NCBI GenBank assembly: GCA_016872175.1
Contig: VHBA01000011.1
Location: 1 to 55,505 of the forward strand
Length of the DNA stretch: 55,505 nt
Source: Sphingomonadales bacterium
GTDB lineage: Bacteria; Bacteroidota; Bacteroidia; NS11-12g; UBA955
Direction: 5' to 3'
Position 1 is the stretch's first letter; each line of letters starts with the position of its first letter. The notes beneath the pieces were generated by a model. It was given only the letters and a program-made list of their open reading frames with translations. It made no database searches and was not told the origin of the DNA. The position numbers were made by a program, and so were the translations under genes. Of this stretch, positions 46,046 through 55,459 are shown one piece after another.

Positions 46046-47524
46046 TTGGGAAAAGCCCTATTGCATACTGCCCGTTTTCTTTTTTTAACATGTATTTTTC
46101 TTGCATGGTCAGCGCCACTGATGGCATTTGATTTACCTAAAAATCAAAACCTTGAAACCGGCAGTCAGGCTTTTATGAAGAATCAGGGACAATGGGAAGA
46201 TGGTTGTCTCTACCATTTCCGCAGTGGATTATTTCAGGCCAGTTTTTATAGCGACAGAATTGTTTTTACGGTAGCAAATCCAAAAGACAAGTTTGCAGCG
46301 CCTCCTAAACCCAATCCCGAGCATCCGGAACCTCCAAATCCGCGGTTTATGCTGCAGGTATGGGAAATTAGTTACCAAAATGCACTCCCCTTTCAATTTG
46401 AAGTCCAAGCACCCTTGGAGAATAAAATTGGATATGCCAAAATTCATAAAAACGGAAAAATTGTTTACCCTGAACAGTTTGAAAATTTGCGCATCAAGAA
46501 CCTATACGAAGGTGTAGATGCTGTTTTCAGCAACTACAATGGGGTATTGAAAATAGATTACATTATAAAACCGGGTAGTAAACCCAATATTGTATTTACC
46601 GTAAATGGCTTCACGGAAACCCGTGTTGATGAGCGAGGCAATATTGTATTGAAAAGCGAATTTGGTCAGCTGGTAGACAGCATTCCTTACAGTTATGAGC
46701 AAAACGGCACCCGTACACCGATTGATGTGAGATATGCACAAACCGGAAAACACACTTTCGCATTACAGTTTCCGGAGGATTTCAACAATGAAAACGGCGC
46801 GGTGGTAGATCCATTTTACCTGGATTACAGTACTTATTTTTATGGTAACAACCTGACAAACATACTTACCTACATCTATGATGTAAATGTAGATGCCAAT
46901 AATAACAGCTACATTACCGGTCTCACCACAGACAAATACCCGGGTAAGCCAGGCACCTATGACACCACTTTGGCAGGCAGTTATGATGCATATTTATGTA
47001 AAATGCCATCGGGTGGTGGAAAACCTGATTATTTCATTTATTTGGGAGGAACTTCTACCGATTATGGATATGCAATGGCAACAATAGATAACGGCGATAA
47101 TTATCTAACCGGTTACACCAGCTCTGTAGATTATCCCATAACCTCCGGAGTACTTGAACCCACAAGACCTAATACCACTTCTTACGTAAGCTATGTTACC
47201 GGGATAAAATCTGATGGCAGTGCTTTAATTTATTCAACTTATTTAAAAGGTTATTGCTGGGTAATTGATGTTAATAGCCAGGGACAGGTTTATGTAGCTC
47301 CATACGGAAACAACCCCTACACGGTTACAAAGGACATTAATCCGCCCGGACAGGTGGGTGGTGGGTTTGAGGCAAACATTATAAGATTAAACAGCACCGG
47401 CTCTGCCATCTTAAATTGTGTTGAATTAAAAGGATTCGGAAGTGAATACTTATATGCATTAACCATTGACAAAAAAACCAGGTTTATGCTGCAGGTTGGA
47501 CCAGCAGCGACAATCTACCTGTAA
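46046..47524 (+). CDS. 5' part of the split surface protein: DUF7948 and SBBP repeats
   Basis: 492 residues as it stands. The signal peptide (ARFLFLTCIFLAWSAPLMAF) starts at TTG 46046 or TTG 46061; no ATG is available. DUF7948-type domain (about 35-260): FMKNQGQWEDGCLYHFRSG, IRIKNLYEGVDAVFSNYNG, LKIDYIIKPGSKPNIV. SBBP-like beta-propeller repeats begin near VDANNNSYITGLTTDKYPG and DAYLCKMPSGGGKPDYFIYL. The final 15 residues (RFMLQVGPAATIYL) are out of frame, caused by the A7 tract. Alone it would be secreted without its sorting signal and probably non-functional. Confidence 0.75.
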   Translation: MGKALLHTARFLFLTCIFLAWSAPLMAFDLPKNQNLETGSQAFMKNQGQWEDGCLYHFRSGLFQASFYSDRIVFTVANPKDKFAAPPKPNPEHPEPPNPRFMLQVWEISYQNALPFQFEVQAPLENKIGYAKIHKNGKIVYPEQFENLRIKNLYEGVDAVFSNYNGVLKIDYIIKPGSKPNIVFTVNGFTETRVDERGNIVLKSEFGQLVDSIPYSYEQNGTRTPIDVRYAQTGKHTFALQFPEDFNNENGAVVDPFYLDYSTYFYGNNLTNILTYIYDVNVDANNNSYITGLTTDKYPGKPGTYDTTLAGSYDAYLCKMPSGGGKPDYFIYLGGTSTDYGYAMATIDNGDNYLTGYTSSVDYPITSGVLEPTRPNTTSYVSYVTGIKSDGSALIYSTYLKGYCWVIDVNSQGQVYVAPYGNNPYTVTKDINPPGQVGGGFEANIIRLNSTGSAILNCVELKGFGSEYLYALTIDKKTRFMLQVGPAATIYL

Positions 47525-47784
47525 CAGCCGGAAGAAATAACTTTGGTGGATTCTTTAAGGGTGGGTCATGGGATGGATTTCTGTTAAAGATAGACTCGGC
47601 CTTCACAAAATTCTTAATCAGTAAATATATTGGAACATCCGGCTACGATTATATTTCTGCTATTACCGTAGATGATAACGAGGATATTTTTATTCAGGGT
47701 ATTGCCGGTGCAAACGATTTACCAGCCACAACCAACGCATTCCCTGGAGGCTCTACCACAGGATGGAGCGGAGCATCTTTTATC

Positions 47785-50187
47785 ATGCGGATTTACAAAA
47801 CCGGCTATTTCCCGAAATGGACTACCCATATCACCAATAGCACCTATGCATGGCGTCAGCGAATCAGCGTAAACGCAAAAAACGAATGTGTATTTGCAGG
47901 TAGTACCACTAACAGCAGCCTGTCGGTAACAGCTGATGCTTATCAAAAAACCCTAAAAGGCGGATGGGATGCTTTTATCGGAAAATTATCCATCGACGGT
48001 GATAAACGTTACCTTTCATATTTTGGAGGTGATGGAACGGACTACTTTTTTGCCGTTCAAACTCGTAGAATCGGATGTGTTACCCATATTGTGATAGGTG
48101 GCTGGGGAACAGGTACAGGCTATCCAACCTACAAAGCATGGAAATCCACATTGCCAATAGGAATATCTTATGTAGGCAGGATTGCCAAATGGAGGGACAC
48201 ATTGAAAGAAGACCCCATAGATTTTGGCCCGGATGCCATGCAATGCGACCGCAACTACCGCATTATTGAAGCTGGAAATCCGGGGGCGTCCTACCTGTGG
48301 CAGGATGGCAGTAAACTCTCCTATTTCATAGTAGATAAACCCGGCAAATACTGGGTTACGGCCAGCTATGGATGTGGTAAAAAATCAGATACAATTTCTT
48401 TTAGTATTGCTCCCGGCGCCAAACCGCATTTTCCAAAAGACACCCTCATTTGCGACAAATACGGACTGCTGCTGGATGCCAGAAATGACACCATCAAAGG
48501 CATTAAATACGCCTGGAATACAGGCGATACAACCCGGAAAATATTTGCAGATACTTCCGGAAAATATACGGTTGCTATGTGGACTCCCGTTTGCCAGTGG
48601 CGGTATGATAGTATTCAGGTAACCAAACAGTATAAACCCATTCGGGGCATCTGGCAAAAAGATACAGTTCTCTGCAAACCCTTCACCATTAATTTGCGTT
48701 CGGGAAGCGATACCATTTCTGCGGCGTATGCATGGAATACGCTTGATTCTGTTCGCCATATTACAATTTCAAAAGCCGGATTGTACAACATACAAATCAG
48801 CAATCAGTGCGGTATTTTGAAAGATACAGTGCAAATAGATACAGACGGTATTCCCATCATTTCCTACAAAACCGATACCCTGATTTGCGATAAAGACAGT
48901 TTCCGTATTTCACGCAAAGGATTCTCCCACTGGACAAGCCTTACATGGAACGACGGAAGCAAAGACACATCGCGCATTCTGACCAAGGCTGGTGTTTATA
49001 CCATAAATATTAGCAACAGTTGCAAAGCTTACACAGACACTATCAAACTGAAGATGGGGAAAATCCCAAAAACCTTTTCGTTGGGCAATATGCTGTGGTG
49101 CGACAATTTCCAGTTGATACAAACCGTAAACGACAACAGCTTTGCCAACATCCGCTGGAGCACAGGCGATACCGGCAGACAATTAAAAATAAAAGACACC
49201 GGTATCATTACAGCCACAGCCGAAAGTATATGTGGTACAAGCAGCGCCAGTTTCAGGGTAGAACGGGGTTTCAGCCCGGAAATAAAACTTGGGCGCGATA
49301 CGCTGATTTGCAATGCCGCCTCCTGGCAAATTATGCCTAAATCCATCAAATTCCTGAACCAGATTCAGTGGGAAAATGGTTCTTTATCCAATAACAGAAC
49401 CATTAATACACCCGGAAAATTCTGGGCTACGGGCACCAATAATTGCGGAACCATATCAGATTCCATTACCATTGTATTTCTAAATTCACCAAAAGTAACA
49501 GCACCTTCAGATCGCACTTATTGCGATTTTGTAAGCCCCATCCCCTCCCTGACAGCAAATGCTTCCGGAGGTATGGCTGCATTTACCTGGAATACCGGTG
49601 AAACCGGTTTAAGTATAAAAGGCAACACGGCCGGCATGTATGTGGTTACAGGTTCAAATGCCTGCGGCAACAGCAGCGATACTGTTTACATTAGTGTTGT
49701 TCCCTCTCCCAAACCCGATTTGGGCATTGATACCGCATTCTGTGGCGTATTTGCTTACCCACTTACCGTTGGTAAAGGATATCAATTTGTCGCCTGGAGC
49801 AATGGCTCTTCTGCAAAAATGATTACTGCTACGGATTACGGAATATACAGTGTGAAAGTTACCGATTTCAATGGCTGCTCAGGCACAGATGAAATGATTA
49901 TTGGTAGTAACTGCAAGCTTATCTGGTATATGCCGACAGCCTTCACACCCAATGGTGACGGCAAAAATGATGTGTGGGGTCCAACAATCAAGGACGTGCA
50001 GGAATTGAAAATTGCCATCTACAACCGCTGGGGTGAAAAAATTTGGGAGAACCGCGATGGTCAAACATCATGGGATGGAAACTACGGAAATGTGCTTGCA
50101 CCTGAAGGTGTCTATACCTGGACCGCCAGCTTCAGAAGCAACTTCAAACCCTATTACAAATCCGGGGTATTGACGCTGTTGCGTTAA
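47785..50187 (+). CDS. 3' part of the split surface protein: eight Ig-like repeats and T9SS type B domain
   Basis: The frame is open from 47479; 47785 is only the first ATG and has no signal peptide, so this part is unlikely to be expressed by itself. After the last SBBP unit come eight tandem units of about 70-85 residues. Each has one Cys after the first strand (TLICDK-type) and one near the end (NSC, NNC, NAC), probably disulfide-linked Ig/PKD-like domains. The C-terminus WYMPTAFTPNGDGKNDVWGP, then IYNRWGEKIWE and APEGVYTWTASF, is the CHU_C type B T9SS signal, which attaches the protein at the surface. Role likely adhesion or gliding. Confidence 0.8.
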   Translation: MRIYKTGYFPKWTTHITNSTYAWRQRISVNAKNECVFAGSTTNSSLSVTADAYQKTLKGGWDAFIGKLSIDGDKRYLSYFGGDGTDYFFAVQTRRIGCVTHIVIGGWGTGTGYPTYKAWKSTLPIGISYVGRIAKWRDTLKEDPIDFGPDAMQCDRNYRIIEAGNPGASYLWQDGSKLSYFIVDKPGKYWVTASYGCGKKSDTISFSIAPGAKPHFPKDTLICDKYGLLLDARNDTIKGIKYAWNTGDTTRKIFADTSGKYTVAMWTPVCQWRYDSIQVTKQYKPIRGIWQKDTVLCKPFTINLRSGSDTISAAYAWNTLDSVRHITISKAGLYNIQISNQCGILKDTVQIDTDGIPIISYKTDTLICDKDSFRISRKGFSHWTSLTWNDGSKDTSRILTKAGVYTINISNSCKAYTDTIKLKMGKIPKTFSLGNMLWCDNFQLIQTVNDNSFANIRWSTGDTGRQLKIKDTGIITATAESICGTSSASFRVERGFSPEIKLGRDTLICNAASWQIMPKSIKFLNQIQWENGSLSNNRTINTPGKFWATGTNNCGTISDSITIVFLNSPKVTAPSDRTYCDFVSPIPSLTANASGGMAAFTWNTGETGLSIKGNTAGMYVVTGSNACGNSSDTVYISVVPSPKPDLGIDTAFCGVFAYPLTVGKGYQFVAWSNGSSAKMITATDYGIYSVKVTDFNGCSGTDEMIIGSNCKLIWYMPTAFTPNGDGKNDVWGPTIKDVQELKIAIYNRWGEKIWENRDGQTSWDGNYGNVLAPEGVYTWTASFRSNFKPYYKSGVLTLLR

Positions 50188-51254
50188 AAATCAATACGGA
50201 ATTTTTCTCTCCTCAATTCTGCGTACGGCAGGGGATTTTCATAATCCTCATGATGCTGCAAACGGTTACGCACAATACCGATGGCTTCATAAATGGCGTT
50301 GCGGAAAGAGAGCGTTTCGCAAGAGCCCTTCCCTGCAAGGTCGTATGCAGTTCCGTGATCCGGACTAGTTCGCACCACATTTAAACCTGCGGTATAATTG
50401 ACTCCATCGTAAAAAGCAAATGTTTTAAAAGGAATCAATCCCTGGTCGTGGTACATGGCCAGAACACCATCAAAAGTCTTGTAGGCGCCGCTTCCAAAGA
50501 AGCTGTCGGCCGAATATGGCCCGTAAACCAATTTACCTTCGCCAAAAACTTTGGCAATGGCAGGTTTGATGATTTCTATTTCTTCTTTACCCAGCAAACC
50601 ACCATCCCCGGCATGGGGATTTAATCCCAACACAGCGATGCGGGGCTTGGTACAGGCAAAATCTTCACGCAGTGAAGCATGAAGTATGTTTAACTTGGCG
50701 ATAATTTTATCGGTGGTGATTGCCTGTGCAATCTGGCTAACCGGCAAATGTTCCGTTACCAGCCCCACACGCAGTTTTTCACTCACCAGCACCATCGCAT
50801 AGCGCTCCACACCTAGCTTTTCGGCAATATAACCGGTATGGCCACTGAAGCCCGGTAGATTGGCCGCTACAGTGTTTTTGTCCAGCGGTGCGGTAGCCAT
50901 GGCATGCAAATGACCGGCAGCGGCATCTACCAAGGCTTTATCCAGTGCCAGTAATGCTTCTTTACCTGCTGCATCGGAAGGCTGACCCGGAGTAATTTCC
51001 ATGCCTGCATCGCTGCTAACCACCAGGTTCAGTCGACCTTCTTTGGCTTCAGCAGCGCTGTGAACCAAATGGTACATGGGTTCCTGAAGATTCAGTTGCT
51101 TTTTGTAAAATACAAAGTTTTTGGGTGAAGCGTACACAACCGGCGTGCAATATTTGTAGATATGCTCATCGGCAAAAGTGCGGATGATAAGTTCCATGCC
51201 CACACCATTGGGATCGCCCTGGGTTATCCCGATTACAGGTTTTTTATTATCCAT
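50184..51254 (-). CDS. pdxA: 4-hydroxythreonine-4-phosphate dehydrogenase PdxA
   Basis: 356 residues, oxidising 4-phosphohydroxy-threonine in pyridoxal phosphate synthesis. Signatures: IGITQGDPNGVGMELIIRTF, ATAPLDKNTVAANLPGFSGH, GYIAEKLGVERYAMVLVSEK, metal ligands in LGLNPHAGDGGLLG, VLAMYHDQGLIPFKTFAF and VVRTSPDHGTAYDLAGKGSC. Its ATG overlaps the aminopeptidase stop by 8 nt, so the two are coupled. It converges with the split surface-protein gene, overlapping by 4 nt. Confidence 0.97.
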   Translation of the reverse strand: MDNKKPVIGITQGDPNGVGMELIIRTFADEHIYKYCTPVVYASPKNFVFYKKQLNLQEPMYHLVHSAAEAKEGRLNLVVSSDAGMEITPGQPSDAAGKEALLALDKALVDAAAGHLHAMATAPLDKNTVAANLPGFSGHTGYIAEKLGVERYAMVLVSEKLRVGLVTEHLPVSQIAQAITTDKIIAKLNILHASLREDFACTKPRIAVLGLNPHAGDGGLLGKEEIEIIKPAIAKVFGEGKLVYGPYSADSFFGSGAYKTFDGVLAMYHDQGLIPFKTFAFYDGVNYTAGLNVVRTSPDHGTAYDLAGKGSCETLSFRNAIYEAIGIVRNRLQHHEDYENPLPYAELRREKFRIDF

Positions 51255-52638
51255 TCGCTTTGTTCATTAAAAACTGCACTACCATGCGCACCCCCACACC
51301 TGTTCCGCCTTTTACACGGTAGGCATCGGGTGCATGGTTAAAAGCTGTGCCGGCAATATCAAAATGCAGCCAGGGGTAATCCGTAAAATATTTCAGGAAA
51401 GCACCGGCTGTTTGGGCGCCACCTTCAGCTTTACCCAGGTTTTTCAGGTCGCTGATATCGCCTTTCATTTCTTCGCTGTATTCATCCCACAAAGGAAATT
51501 CTGCCAGACGCTCATAGACCGAATCTCCGGCAGCCATTACAGCTTGTTTAACCGATTGATCTGCCGTTCCCATCATAGCACTTCCATATGCGCCTAAGGC
51601 ACGCGCAGCAGCACCGGTGAGTGTGGCAAAATCCATTACCAGTTCGGGTTCATATTTTTTAGCAAACGCCAATGCATCGCAAAGGATTAATCTGCCTTCG
51701 GCATCAGTATTCAGCACTTCAACGGTGGTTCCGTCGAATGTGGTAATAATATCACCGGGGCAAATGGCATTTTCACCGGGACGGTTGTCTGTAGCCGGGA
51801 CCAAACCAATTACCCAAAGTGGCAAGTTTAATTTCCCAACGGCATACATCACCCCACCAACTACGGCAGAACCCGCCATATCGCATTTCATGTAATCCAT
51901 GCTGGCCGGGGTGGGTTTCAGGCTTAATCCGCCGGTATCAAAAACCACGCCTTTTCCCACCAACACGATTGGTTTGGTATTTTTGGCATTGGCAGGCTTG
52001 TATTCCATAATGCTGAACGTAGGTGGGTCCTGGCTGCCTTTATTCACAGACAACAAACCGCCCATTTTCTGACTCTCAATTTTAGCTTTGTTCCAAACTT
52101 CAACGCTGAAACCGGCTTGTTGTCCCAATTGAACGAACTTATCTGCCAAACCGGTAGCATTAAGGCCTAAAACAGGCTCATTCACCAGATCACGGACCAC
52201 AAAAACAGACTCCACAATGGTTTGAATTTCGTTCCATTTTTCTGCACCTGCACCATGGTAGTCTATGGTTTTCAGCGACAGGGCCGTTTTTTCACGGTCT
52301 TTCAGGTATTTGTCAAATTTATAATTGGTAAGTGCCAAACCCTCAGCAAGTGCCAGTCCAAAACCGGCATCTGCATCTGCATTGTGGATTTTCACAGCAT
52401 TTTCTTTATCGGCGTTTAGCGATTTAGCGATGTTACTGCCTGCTTTTCTCAGTCGTTCCGTTTCGGTATGTCCCTGGTTTTTACCTGCTTTTTCAAGGTA
52501 AAAAACGCCTTCCTGACCACGGTAAACATGGCTCCAGTTTTCGCCGTTCAGGGCATTGGAAAAATATTGTTTTACGGCCTCGGGAATTGACACACCCGCA
52601 ATGGCCTCTTTGGATTGAAGTAAAAGGACGGTTGACAT
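51247..52638 (-). CDS. Leucyl aminopeptidase, M17 family
   Basis: 463 residues from the ATG at 52638; the open frame extends nine codons upstream, but MSTVLLLQSKEAIAG is the better start. The M17 catalytic core is intact: VLVGKGVVFDTGGLSLKPTP (metal-binding Lys and Asp), MKCDMAGSAVVGGVMYAVG, and the signature NTDAEGRLILCDAL with catalytic Arg. A dinuclear metal exopeptidase of the cytoplasm, normally hexameric. A TAATTTCG -7-like element lies 14 nt upstream (52660-52653). Coupled to pdxA. Confidence 0.96.
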   Translation of the reverse strand: MSTVLLLQSKEAIAGVSIPEAVKQYFSNALNGENWSHVYRGQEGVFYLEKAGKNQGHTETERLRKAGSNIAKSLNADKENAVKIHNADADAGFGLALAEGLALTNYKFDKYLKDREKTALSLKTIDYHGAGAEKWNEIQTIVESVFVVRDLVNEPVLGLNATGLADKFVQLGQQAGFSVEVWNKAKIESQKMGGLLSVNKGSQDPPTFSIMEYKPANAKNTKPIVLVGKGVVFDTGGLSLKPTPASMDYMKCDMAGSAVVGGVMYAVGKLNLPLWVIGLVPATDNRPGENAICPGDIITTFDGTTVEVLNTDAEGRLILCDALAFAKKYEPELVMDFATLTGAAARALGAYGSAMMGTADQSVKQAVMAAGDSVYERLAEFPLWDEYSEEMKGDISDLKNLGKAEGGAQTAGAFLKYFTDYPWLHFDIAGTAFNHAPDAYRVKGGTGVGVRMVVQFLMNKANG

Positions 52639-52746
52639 ATTGAAAAGGACTGCGAAATTAAGCATTTACGGGTAAAAACCGCCCTATTTTCAACACGCAT
52701 CCACAGCATGTGCATTACATCAGCTCAAAAGCAGGCAGGCATAGCA

Positions 52747-52754
52747 TAAATTTG
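52747..52754 (+). promoter_or_regulatory. ddl -7 element (TAAATTTG), predicted leaderless
   Basis: A perfect TAnnTTTG ends 5 nt before the ddl ATG at 52760, the same spacing as at rpe. The transcript start is expected at or next to the A of the ATG. Confidence 0.5.
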
Positions 52755-52759
52755 CAACA

Positions 52760-55459
52760 ATGACATCCAAAATCCGTGTCGGAATTTTCTTTGGTGGTGC
52801 CTCACGGGAACGTGAAGTTTCTTTTGCCGGTGGCCGAACCGTATATGACAACCTGGATAAAAACCTGTTTGAAGCTGTTCCCATTTTTGTGGACTCGTTT
52901 GGAAACTTTGTAATATTGAACTGGGAAAATGTGTATAAAGGCAGTATCCGTGATTTTTTTCCGCCGGCATCATTCCTGCCCGATTTGCCCAATGGTTTTC
53001 AGGTGTATGCAGAAAGCCTGAATCCGGATACTGAAATGCAGCAGCAAATGTTGTCAGTCCTAGGAAAAACCATCACAGCCAATGATTTAAAAAAACATAT
53101 CGACTTTGCATTTCTGGCATTACATGGCACGCTGGGGGAAGATGGCACCATTCAAGGCTTACTGGAATGGCACAATATTCCATATTCAGGTTCCGGAATT
53201 TTCGCTTCCGCGCTGGGTATGAACAAAGCGAGGCAGAAGGATTTTCAGGAAAGAGCAGGGCTGTACGTAAACCATTATCAGACGCTAAAACGCGATGCCT
53301 GGCTTCAGGCTGATGAAAGGGAAAAAGGAAATCTTTTTGTTTTTTACAACCGCGAATTCAAGGAACATTTTGTGGTAAAGCCTGCCAATCAGGGCAGTTC
53401 GCTGGGTGTGAGTGTGCTTAAAAACTCAGATTTCCACACATTTGAAAAGGCAGTTGACCTGGCATTCTTCCGAATGCACCTGAATAACGAGGAGTGGATG
53501 GTTTTATCGGAAGACGAGAAAATTGAATTTATAAAGGAAATTACCGACATACGCAGCGGTTTGGGACTTCCATTGTTAATTAACGATGAATGGTCTTTCA
53601 TGCCCGATGACCTGATGAATCGCCTGAACACTTTACTGTCAGGAACGGGCAGCAGCATCCTTCTGGAATCTCCTGATGCCGAAACGGAAATTGTATTTGA
53701 GGAGTTTATTCAGGGCCGTGAATTCAGTTGTATCGTTGTTCGAGACGATAGCGGCAATCCCATTGCCCTGCCACCCACTGAAATTCGCAAGAAAACCGAT
53801 TATTTCGATTACCGCAGCAAATATTTGCCAGGACTGAGCCACAAAATCACGCCGATGCCCGGTTCGGCCGAATTGCTGGAAGAGATAAGAACAGCCTGCA
53901 CCGCGCTTTACGATTTCTTTGGCTTCAATGTATATGCACGCATTGATGGCTTTGTTTCGGATAGCGATGAAGTTTTTCTGAACGATCCCAACACCACCAG
54001 CGGTATGATGCCCAGCAGTTTCTTTTTTCATCAGGCCGCTGAAATTGGGCTGAATCCTTCAAAATTCCTGACTTTCATTACACGCAATTCTTTGGCAGAG
54101 TGTATTGAAACCCAGCCACGCTCTCAATGGCTGCGCGACACCCTGACAGGTTTGGACCGCCAAATAGATGCTCTGTCATCCGGGCAGTCTATGCAGCAGA
54201 AGATTGCCGTTATCATGGGTGGTTACAGCTATGAGCGCCACATTAGCATGGAAAGCGGGCGTAATATTTATGAAAAACTCAGCAGCAGCGCGGAATATGA
54301 GCCTGTGCCTATTTTCCTAACTGGCAATGCCGAAAATCTCAGGTTATTTCAGCTTCCGCTTAATATTATGCTAAAAGACAATGCAGATGACATCCGTGAC
54401 AAGGTCATGCATTTTGATCATAATCCTGTTTTGGATAGCATTGCCTCAGAGGCAAAACATGTTACGGCAAGATACAACCCCAGCGGAATGCTTACGTTTC
54501 CCAAAGAAATTTCTTTTGCTGATTTAGTCAACATGGTATCTGGTGTCTTTATTGCCCTTCATGGCAGACCCGGAGAAGACGGTACGCTGCAACAGGAACT
54601 CGAAAAATATGGCCTGTATTATAACGGAAGCCGTCAGTATAGCGCTGCCATAACAATAAACAAATTTGTCACCAACCAAAAGTTGCGAGAAAACGGATTT
54701 TTGGTAGCAGACCACCGAATGTTGTCCAAACAGCAGTGGCTGGGCAATGAAGCTGCTGAAGAACAAAGTATTATCAATCGATTTGGCCTGCCCCTGATTG
54801 CCAAACCTGCAGATGATGGTTGCAGTGCAGCGGTGCGAAAGGTTAAATCAGCCGAAGAACTTCACAATTTCATATCGGGTATTTTCCGCAATCCCGGTGA
54901 GGATGACAGTGCTATCAGAAAAAAACTGGGATTAACACCCAACGAGGAATTCCCTGTAAAAAACGAACTGCTGATTGAAAAATTCATAGACAAGGGCGAT
55001 GCCGTTAAATTTCTTGAAATTACGGGCGGAATGCTTACCCACCTCGATGCAGAAGGCAAGATTCGTTATGAAGTTTTTGAACCCAGCGAGGCGCTTGCGG
55101 AAAGTGAAATTCTGAGTCTTGAGGAAAAATTTTTGGCCGGCCAGGGACAAAACATTACGCCTTCGCGTTTTAGCAGAGATGCAGCAGAACAAGCCCGAAT
55201 TAGCTCAGAGGTTCGCAAAACACTGGAAGCTGTGGCCAAATGCCTGGATGTGACAGGCTATTGCCGTATAGATGCTTTCGTGAAAATCATGCAGGACGGC
55301 AACATAGAAACATGGATTATCGAAGTTAACAGCCTTCCGGGAATGACACCGGCAACCTGCATTTACCATCAGGCGGCTATAAACGGATATAAACCTTTCG
55401 ATTTTATCCGTGATATATTGAAATTTGGTAAGGATTCGTTATCATCGAAGCATGAATAG
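52760..55459 (+). CDS. ddl: Tandem-duplicated D-alanine--D-alanine ligase (two Ddl units fused)
   Basis: 899 residues comprising two ATP-grasp Ddl units, about 1-470 and 475-899. Unit 1 starts VGIFFGGASREREVSFAGG, has LALHGTLGEDGTIQG, KPANQGSSLGVSV and GREFSCIVV, but ends LNDPNTTSGMMPSS instead of ExNxxPG. Unit 2 starts IAVIMGGYSYERHISMESG, has IALHGRPGEDGTLQQEL, an altered KPADDGCSAAV, and an intact EVNSLPGMTPATCIYHQAA. Ddl makes the D-Ala-D-Ala dipeptide for peptidoglycan. Normal Ddl is about 300-370 residues. The stop overlaps the next gene by 8 nt. Confidence 0.93.
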   Translation: MTSKIRVGIFFGGASREREVSFAGGRTVYDNLDKNLFEAVPIFVDSFGNFVILNWENVYKGSIRDFFPPASFLPDLPNGFQVYAESLNPDTEMQQQMLSVLGKTITANDLKKHIDFAFLALHGTLGEDGTIQGLLEWHNIPYSGSGIFASALGMNKARQKDFQERAGLYVNHYQTLKRDAWLQADEREKGNLFVFYNREFKEHFVVKPANQGSSLGVSVLKNSDFHTFEKAVDLAFFRMHLNNEEWMVLSEDEKIEFIKEITDIRSGLGLPLLINDEWSFMPDDLMNRLNTLLSGTGSSILLESPDAETEIVFEEFIQGREFSCIVVRDDSGNPIALPPTEIRKKTDYFDYRSKYLPGLSHKITPMPGSAELLEEIRTACTALYDFFGFNVYARIDGFVSDSDEVFLNDPNTTSGMMPSSFFFHQAAEIGLNPSKFLTFITRNSLAECIETQPRSQWLRDTLTGLDRQIDALSSGQSMQQKIAVIMGGYSYERHISMESGRNIYEKLSSSAEYEPVPIFLTGNAENLRLFQLPLNIMLKDNADDIRDKVMHFDHNPVLDSIASEAKHVTARYNPSGMLTFPKEISFADLVNMVSGVFIALHGRPGEDGTLQQELEKYGLYYNGSRQYSAAITINKFVTNQKLRENGFLVADHRMLSKQQWLGNEAAEEQSIINRFGLPLIAKPADDGCSAAVRKVKSAEELHNFISGIFRNPGEDDSAIRKKLGLTPNEEFPVKNELLIEKFIDKGDAVKFLEITGGMLTHLDAEGKIRYEVFEPSEALAESEILSLEEKFLAGQGQNITPSRFSRDAAEQARISSEVRKTLEAVAKCLDVTGYCRIDAFVKIMQDGNIETWIIEVNSLPGMTPATCIYHQAAINGYKPFDFIRDILKFGKDSLSSKHE

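Larger units (their letters stand above)
46046..50187 (+). pseudogene. Giant T9SS surface protein (DUF7948, SBBP, eight Ig-like repeats, CHU_C), split by a -1 frameshift
   Basis: The two frames at 46046-47524 and 47479-50187 are parts of one gene. At 47471-47477 the sequence has seven A residues. With eight, codons would read ...DKKNQVYAAGWTSSDNLP and continue without a stop through 306 nt into the downstream reading frame, all in SBBP-like repeat sequence. The restored protein would be about 1380 residues: signal peptide, DUF7948 N-domain, SBBP repeats, eight Ig-like units and a type B C-terminal domain. The cause may be a sequencing or assembly error, true decay, or on/off switching. I regard the one-gene reading as strong and the cause as open. 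Confidence 0.85.
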
